The position numbers were made by a program, and so were the translations under genes. 64,000 bases of DNA from Hyphodiscus hymeniophilus (lineage: Eukaryota > Ascomycota > Leotiomycetes > Helotiales > Hyphodiscaceae), in contig VNKQ01000015.1 in the NCBI GenBank assembly GCA_016508695.1, positions 930,001 through 994,000 of the forward strand, read 5' to 3'. The first letter of the stretch is position 1; every line of letters starts with the position of its first letter. Shown in pieces: positions 58,410 through 64,000 of the stretch. The notes beneath the pieces were generated by a model that ran no database searches, was not told the DNA's origin, and worked only from the letters and a program-made list of their open reading frames with translations.

Positions 58410-60770
58410 ATGTTGGAAGAGAAGGCAACCTCGCCTTGTGCGCCAGCGAAGTATTCGAGGTACAGAAGCGTGAGACAGCAAGCTGAAGTCCTGAAACCTC
58501 CCCATCGTATGTCGGAAAAGAGCGAAGATGCGCCTGTCTCGAAAAGCATGTCGCGGTATCGAAGGCCGAAGTCTATGATTCCGAATAACGACCCCACGAG
58601 CCCGCAAAGCCTTCCTCCAGTCCCCGCGATTCCCAGAGTCCTTGACTTGGCGAGTCCTACGAGACGAGCAACTGATCCTATTCCGAGTCCGCAGCGTCCA
58701 TCTGGAAATGAACGATATGGTGGAAGACAATCCTCTAGGCCGCGAGAGACGGAGACAGAGCGCTTGCAGCGCAGGGCGAGAGAACTTCGAGATCAAGAGC
58801 AGCAGCAGCGGAGTGCCGAGAAAGAGCGAGCGGAACGAGAACGTAGAGAGGTAGAGGCGAAGCTTGATACAGAGGCGGAGCAAGCTCGTCTCGCGGATGA
58901 GTTATTGATGGAACAGAAGCGTAAGGACTTGGAACGACTGGAAGCAGAACTGGACGCTGCGCCAGCGAGAGTTACAAGCCCGAGGGAGAAACGTGGGTTC
59001 TTTGGAAGGAAGCGTGCACCGACCGTGGGCACCGCACCGAGTACTGCTACTGGTAGCTCGAGATCTGCATCGGAGGAGCTGCAAGTCAAGAGTAGAAGAA
59101 CGGAACAAGGCCGGGGAAATGTAGCACCCACCTCGGAACCACGTATGAGAAGTCAAGATCCTCCACTCCGAGCAACCGAGCAAGGTGGTGGTGGTATTAT
59201 CCCAGGGGCCGATGCACCCATGTCTGCGGTAAATGCTGGAGAACGAGTAAGTTTTCAGATATTTCGAGTTTTTGCAGTACTAATGTATACCCAGAGAGTC
59301 TTGATTCGTTGCAAACAATCCTCCATAAACCTCCCCATCACGCCCGAGACAACTCCAATCGACCTCATATTCTCCGCTGCGAACATCCTGAATCAAGACA
59401 TCATACCCTCTACAGCAATTTTGCTGGAATCATACACCCAGTTGGGTCTTGAAAGGCGGATACGTCGATATGAGCACATCCGGGATGTCATGAACTCATG
59501 GGACAGAGATACTCAGAATGCTCTCATTCTCCAGAATACCAATTCACCAAACCACGATTCAGATCTACTGGCTTCCTTGGTGCCCCGAGATGCACCCAAA
59601 CCCGTCTCGATACACATGTATCACTCCCAGAAACCAGGGAAATGGAACAAGCGTTACATCACACTTCTGTCATCTGGTCAAATCTACGTAGCCAAGAAGG
59701 CCGGAGCGAAACCGTCGGATAAAGACATCGCAAACATATGTCACTTATCCGATTTCGATATCTATACCCCAAGTCCGCAGCAAATGCGAAAGCATCTCAA
59801 GCCCCCCAAAAAGTATTGTCACGCCATCAAAAGTCAACAAAAAACGACAATGTTTTTGAGCACAGAGAACTTCGTACATTTCTTCAGTACTGATGATGAG
59901 ACTCTGGCTGAGCAGTGGTATGCTGCTGTTCAGGAATGGCGAAGTTGGTACTTGGTGAACATGAGGGGTGAAGGAGGGAAGTCTAAAAGAAAGACGGTTG
60001 CGGATCTCGGTACTCGAGTTCCTGTTAGGCCGGTGACGAAAGGTGGACCAAACCACAATACTAAAGTCTCTGTGGATGAGAATCCTTATACGATCGGCTC
60101 CTTCTCACCTTTACTGGACATGGATCGTTTCGAAGAAACCGATGCAGATTCCGACGATGAAGACAAACCTCGACAAATTCCTTTCCATCTACGAAACAGT
60201 ATCTCCTTACAGCCCGTACAATCTCGAAGAGAAAGACATCCACCACCCGTTTCTTACCGCCTACCGCCTGAAGAAGATGAATTCGCTTCCTCGGGACTTC
60301 TAGGTAGGACCTATTCGCAACGCCAACGGCAACAAAAAGAGCGTGAAGTAGCAGCAGCAACCGTCTCACAACCACAGCCTTTCCTCGATGGCCCTTCCCT
60401 CCTCAACGGCACCATGCCACCACCAGCACGAACTTCTGATCGTAGTAATTCTATGAAATCCACCAAACGACCAGAAACGTCTGCCGGCCCTGGTAAAGGC
60501 AAACGCGAGAAACCAAAACCACTGCTAGACTTCACACCGCAGTTCAAGGAGGCGCCGCAGTGGGATAAGGCCGGGAAGGGAAAGGGCTTCGCGCCGCCAG
60601 TGGGTGTACCGCTTGTCGAGGTCGCTACTACGCCGGAGAATCCGCTGGCGGATATACCGAAGACCACGCTGCTGCGGAGGGAGGGCACTGTGGCGAGACC
60701 ACAGACGGCAGGTGTAGGGAGCCGTGGAGAGGGGGCATTTATTAAAGGAGGTTTGATATCTGGGATCTGA
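58410..60770 (+). CDS. Ras-association and PH domain adaptor
   Basis: Exons 58410-59246 and 59295-60770 encode 770 residues. The 48-nt intron is stop-free and in frame, so the unspliced sequence also reads through, but removal yields the continuous block GERRVLIRCKQSS. The N-terminus begins with the KYSRYRSVR motif, followed by a 100-residue charged coiled coil (ERLQRRARELRDQEQQQRSA). A Ras-association-like domain spans about 280-360 (LPITPETTPIDLIFSAANIL) and a PH domain about 386-500 (KPGKWNKRYITLLSSGQIYV, ending AEQWYAAVQEWRSWYL). The tail is Pro/Ser-rich. The RA-PH order is that of Grb7/RIAM-type adaptors that join small GTPases to membranes and actin; this is inferred from architecture. 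A start at 58509 is the alternative. Confidence 0.85.
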   Translation: MLEEKATSPCAPAKYSRYRSVRQQAEVLKPPHRMSEKSEDAPVSKSMSRYRRPKSMIPNNDPTSPQSLPPVPAIPRVLDLASPTRRATDPIPSPQRPSGNERYGGRQSSRPRETETERLQRRARELRDQEQQQRSAEKERAERERREVEAKLDTEAEQARLADELLMEQKRKDLERLEAELDAAPARVTSPREKRGFFGRKRAPTVGTAPSTATGSSRSASEELQVKSRRTEQGRGNVAPTSEPRMRSQDPPLRATEQGGGGIIPGADAPMSAVNAGERVSFQIFRVFAVLMYTQRVLIRCKQSSINLPITPETTPIDLIFSAANILNQDIIPSTAILLESYTQLGLERRIRRYEHIRDVMNSWDRDTQNALILQNTNSPNHDSDLLASLVPRDAPKPVSIHMYHSQKPGKWNKRYITLLSSGQIYVAKKAGAKPSDKDIANICHLSDFDIYTPSPQQMRKHLKPPKKYCHAIKSQQKTTMFLSTENFVHFFSTDDETLAEQWYAAVQEWRSWYLVNMRGEGGKSKRKTVADLGTRVPVRPVTKGGPNHNTKVSVDENPYTIGSFSPLLDMDRFEETDADSDDEDKPRQIPFHLRNSISLQPVQSRRERHPPPVSYRLPPEEDEFASSGLLGRTYSQRQRQQKEREVAAATVSQPQPFLDGPSLLNGTMPPPARTSDRSNSMKSTKRPETSAGPGKGKREKPKPLLDFTPQFKEAPQWDKAGKGKGFAPPVGVPLVEVATTPENPLADIPKTTLLRREGTVARPQTAGVGSRGEGAFIKGGLISGI

Positions 60771-61690
60771 GAAGAGGACGAGAGTAGACGGGGGTAAGAG
60801 ACGAAACAGGAGTGTATAGTGGGAGTAAAAAGGCGAGATGCTCTATGATACCATGTGATACCACGTTAAGCATATTGTCGATTGTTGTTAGGGCGCAACT
60901 GTGGGCTGTTGGCATGCATTTCAGGTAGTTCAGGCAATGTCAATGACTTCTTCAAGCCCACACTTCCTAAGTATCGTGATAGCCAAGTTTGTATTTCACT
61001 ATCCTTTCCTCCGATTGCTCATCCATATCTCAGTGAAACCCTGCTAACGGTATTGATGCAGAACAGAATACATGCTGAGTTGAACGGCTCAAGTTGTGCT
61101 AAGAGGCGCGCTCCTTCCGTTCTTGAACGCTAGCTTCGCTCCGTTCCTTCACCTAAACCTCACCTCTCTTCTTCCCTCGCTATCCCAGCCTCCTTCTACC
61201 ATCCCTCAACATCGACAGTTCAGCAACAAGCTATCAAATCTAACGAATCTATCACTGCTCTGTCGAAATCCAGTTGAACATCTTCAACACGTACTTCATC
61301 CGCATGCCTTCCTTTGTCTTCAGCTGGCTGATACTTGTTTGCATTTAGCTCCTCTGTCAATATCCAGCTTCACATCCGCAACAGGTACTCAATTCCCGTA
61401 CCTCCACTTCAACTTCACGCTGGCTGATACTTGTTTGTATTTAGCTCCTCTGCATAGCGGAACGCGTATCACGCGCTCACACATTCATTGGTTCTCGATT
61501 GCTATTTCATCACCTTGACCAGACTTACTGTAGTCTTCAAGAGTGGTCGATGATTTGAGGAGCATTTGAGAGGTTTGCGCCTAGTACCTCTTGGTCTGCG
61601 AATCTTCGTCAGCAGGATCTAGATCTACTGTATCAGCGGCACAAGTCCGAGCGGGAAGAAGGGAAAAGCTGAGAGCTTCGCAAGTTCACG
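60771..61690. other. Spacer with a duplicated segment
   Basis: 920 bp with no gene. A direct duplication is visible: the segment GCTGGCTGATACTTGTTTG followed by (C/T)ATTTAGCTCCTCTG occurs near 61323 and again near 61419, about 97 nt apart. It is probably leader sequence of the 2EXR gene. Confidence 0.45.
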
Positions 61691-63119
61691 ATGGAACCTG
61701 CTTTTGAAACTTCGGAGGAGGAATTGTTGTGGAATCCCTGGTTGAACAATCATTTCGATGAGGACAGAAGAGAGAGTCAACCAAATCAGCAGCAAGTACG
61801 TGCGGTTCTCGCTCAACGGGATGATTCCGATGTCATGATTATGGATGATGGGTCTGGTTGGGCGAAGGCTCATGGCCAAGAACTCCAGAAGGCAACGAAG
61901 CAGCCTGTCCAGAAGCGCGTTGTTGCCAGAGACGACGGGCCTAGCAGTCGAAGCGTCAGCCAAACTGGTCGATTTGTGGCTCAAAAGTCAACCCGAGCAA
62001 TGGTTGACAGACCAGACCCGGCTCGACTCTTCCCTACGGCGCTCAGCTCGGGTCATTGTAGAAAGAAACTTGTGCAGCGGAAACCATTCCATACCTCTCA
62101 GGGCTATGGCCATCTAACATCACATGGTTGGGGCCGACTGGGCGACGATGGGTTTGAGACAGTCCTTGCTCCGAGAAACCCAGTTGACGCCCCTGCAAAG
62201 TTTCTTCGCCCGCAGGAGCTCAGAGACTTTCTCATCGCTGCACCAAGCTTGCCGAGACAAAGACTGGCAGCTGTCATTCGATATTTTAGGTTGATTCTCG
62301 AGGTCCTCCAGTCTCAGCAGCGCATCGCCATTGCAAAGGCTCAGCTTCGGAAGAGGACGGAAGACTTCTTGTTCTTTCCTAAACTCCCGACCGAGATCAG
62401 ATGCAAGATCTGGGAGTGTGCACTGCCGGGACCACGAATCTTTGACATAAGTTATCATCCTGCGTGTCATCTCAATTTGCAAGTCAGATTGGTTCATCGA
62501 GAATTGGCAAATATTGTTTACGCCTCTAAAGAGGCTCAGAAGACCGCTATGCAGCACTGCCACCAGATTAAAATACATATGGCTACGGCTGGCGTCTATG
62601 ACTTTCCTCTACGTTCCAAACTCCTGGTCAACTTTAAGTTTGATGTTTTCTACACTGGCAGTCTTAATTTGAGCGGCGTTTTCAAACTTGGACGGAAGGA
62701 GCCAAAAGATGGCGGAGAGAGCCTTCAAGAATCAAGATGCTGCATTGAGACGACCATGGAGCATGGTCAGAAACGTAGCAGTTAATATGGGCTCATTATG
62801 TCGCCGATCGATCGCCGAAGAAGAAGATTTTCTTAGTGTGCCACCATCTTACATGCACTCCTTACAGAAAATAGTATTTGTGGTCCATACAGATCGGCCG
62901 GACCTTGGATACGGTAAAGCAGAACCAACATATCCAGGAGCATATACTAGGGTCAACTTGGAAGATGAGCCGGACAATCCCTTGTTCGAAATTTATTCTG
63001 ATGATATAAAAATGATTCGGGCAGGCCTTGCCCTTCAAGCCGTCGCCGAGGAATTCAGCCACATTGAAGTCTCCTTCGCTATCTTCCAGAGACCGGCATT
63101 AGAATCGTGCGATGTTTAG
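61691..63119 (+). CDS. 2EXR-domain (F-box-like) protein with an apparent frameshift
   Basis: The first frame, 61691-62785, has a disordered N-terminus and then FLFFPKLPTEIRCKIWECAL, the signature of the fungal 2EXR domain, a family of unknown function expanded in filamentous ascomycetes. After the DGGE at about 62715 the natural continuation lies in the next frame (AFKNQDAALRR, then SYMHSLQKIVFVVHTDRPDL) up to the stop at 63119. One extra base in the GAGAGAG run at about 62715-62721 explains this, and no intron fits. The gene is therefore either mutated or contains a sequence error. If untouched, the first frame ends early with 364 residues and loses the C-terminal part. Confidence 0.65.
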
Positions 63120-64000
63120 ACATATTGGGCGAGTGGTATGTCGTTTGTGAAGGATTTAATGTGCTTGCTCGCTATTGGCAACTGCTCGAATGTCCTTTGG
63201 CAATCTTTGGGAATCGAGTCAGTTGTTACGCTGAGTGATTGATAGATGGCTTGTGCAATGAGAAGACATAGATGCTTGCTTTAACAGTTGCAAGTCTAAT
63301 ACAATGGAAAAGCCCAGATTTTGCCAGACGCTCCACAAGCTGTGTAGGTTCATATACCCAGCCATGTTTCCCAATCGATGGCGGATTTCCTTGAAGAAAA
63401 ATACACGCCCCAAGACAAATTAGTAGATTTCGGCAAGCATATTTTCCTTCACTCACCATAAACACTTTCAATACGCAGACAATAAAGCATTGGAGGACGA
63501 CATATGTAGCTTGGAAAATAAACAGAAGTCTCAGTCGGGTGTAGCATTTCATTCATAGGTGCTGCTTCACTCTAAGCCCCTTAATTAGCGAGCCCCACAT
63601 GGCCCGGTTTGGCCGTGACATACTTTCCCTCCTGAAATTGTGACAGATTCCAGGGAGATATTGGATCACACTTGCACTTAATAAGATTATAGTACAACAG
63701 GAATATTTACATACTGAGTGGAGCACCAATCCACAAGCGACAACTTCCAAAACATTCAGCGATGGGAGGAAAGAAAATAACCTGCAGCGAGGTTCAAACG
63801 CTTGCAGACATATTGACGATACATTTCCAACTGGAGCTTTTACGTAGCGACAATCTAGTATGCCCAAGTGGAACAATGAGGATTGAAATCTGGTCTTATA
63901 ATTCATCAGTATCATTGTAGTCGCATAGAATGATCCATCACTTCAGCCTCTTTCATCCAAGATACACTTCTTCTCCATCATATGGCCTCCAAAAGACTAC
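63120..64000. other. Right-end region, no supported gene
   Basis: Minus-strand frames of 108 and 120 codons exist at 63226-63552 and 63553-63915, but they are cysteine-rich without domain patterns, and adjacent exons cannot be joined. A gene running past the window edge cannot be excluded. Confidence 0.35.

Noticed and set aside
58377..58883. Minus-strand frame of 168 codons
   Set aside because: Antisense of the charged coiled coil in the RA-PH gene; no motifs.

Overview
This window is from a nuclear genome of a filamentous ascomycete, probably Pezizomycotina. Most genes have short introns of 43-180 nt with fungal splice signals (GTAAGT/GTGAGT donors, CTAAC-like branch points). Gene content is typical of that group: HET-domain proteins, a Zn2Cys6 regulator, a multi-exon hybrid histidine kinase, 2EXR/F-box proteins, and a Hat2/Xrn1/Spc3/Pmp3 housekeeping set. 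A Leotiomycete is possible but not proven. I built exon models by joining frames at splice sites that restore family alignments; they are conceptual models without transcript support.

Layout. Positions 1.5-14.1 kb hold housekeeping genes: an acidic F-box-like protein (-), histone acetyltransferase subunit Hat2 (-), 5'-3' exoribonuclease Xrn1 (+, divergent from Hat2) and an Nrp1-like RRM/RanBP2-zinc-finger protein (-, convergent with Xrn1). Positions 16.6-19.1 kb hold two broken acyl-CoA carboxylase genes facing away from one point: a biotin carboxylase/biotinyl-domain gene (-) and a carboxyltransferase gene (+), each without its 5' part. Positions 19.7-27.0 kb hold two paralogous HET-domain genes in convergent orientation, enclosing a Pmp3-like proteolipid gene and the signal peptidase subunit Spc3. 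Positions 27.6-31.5 kb hold a hybrid histidine kinase, followed at 32.5-33.2 kb by a small membrane protein. A gene-poor stretch of about 4 kb follows.

Positions 37.1-44.7 kb look accessory: an intronless S9 serine peptidase, a Zn2Cys6 regulator with two apparent frameshifts, a FAD amine oxidase, all on the minus strand, and a truncated AAA ATPase relic. The right part has a conserved unknown gene (45.8-47.3), an F-box/leucine-rich protein (48.1-50.0), a repeat-bearing spacer, a RING-finger gene whose C-terminus looks ubiquitin-like (52.0-53.4), a small charged protein with a tandem-repeat leader, a MAT2B/RmlD-type reductase with a 20-nt exon, an RA-PH adaptor, and a 2EXR-domain protein with a frameshift.

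The strongest points for follow-up are the head-to-head carboxylase junction near 18.3 kb, the RING plus ubiquitin-like gene, the HET pair around an essential secretory gene, the catalytic-residue loss in the Nrp1 exonuclease-like domain, and a dispersed palindromic repeat at 50.9-51.1 kb with a compensatory change.
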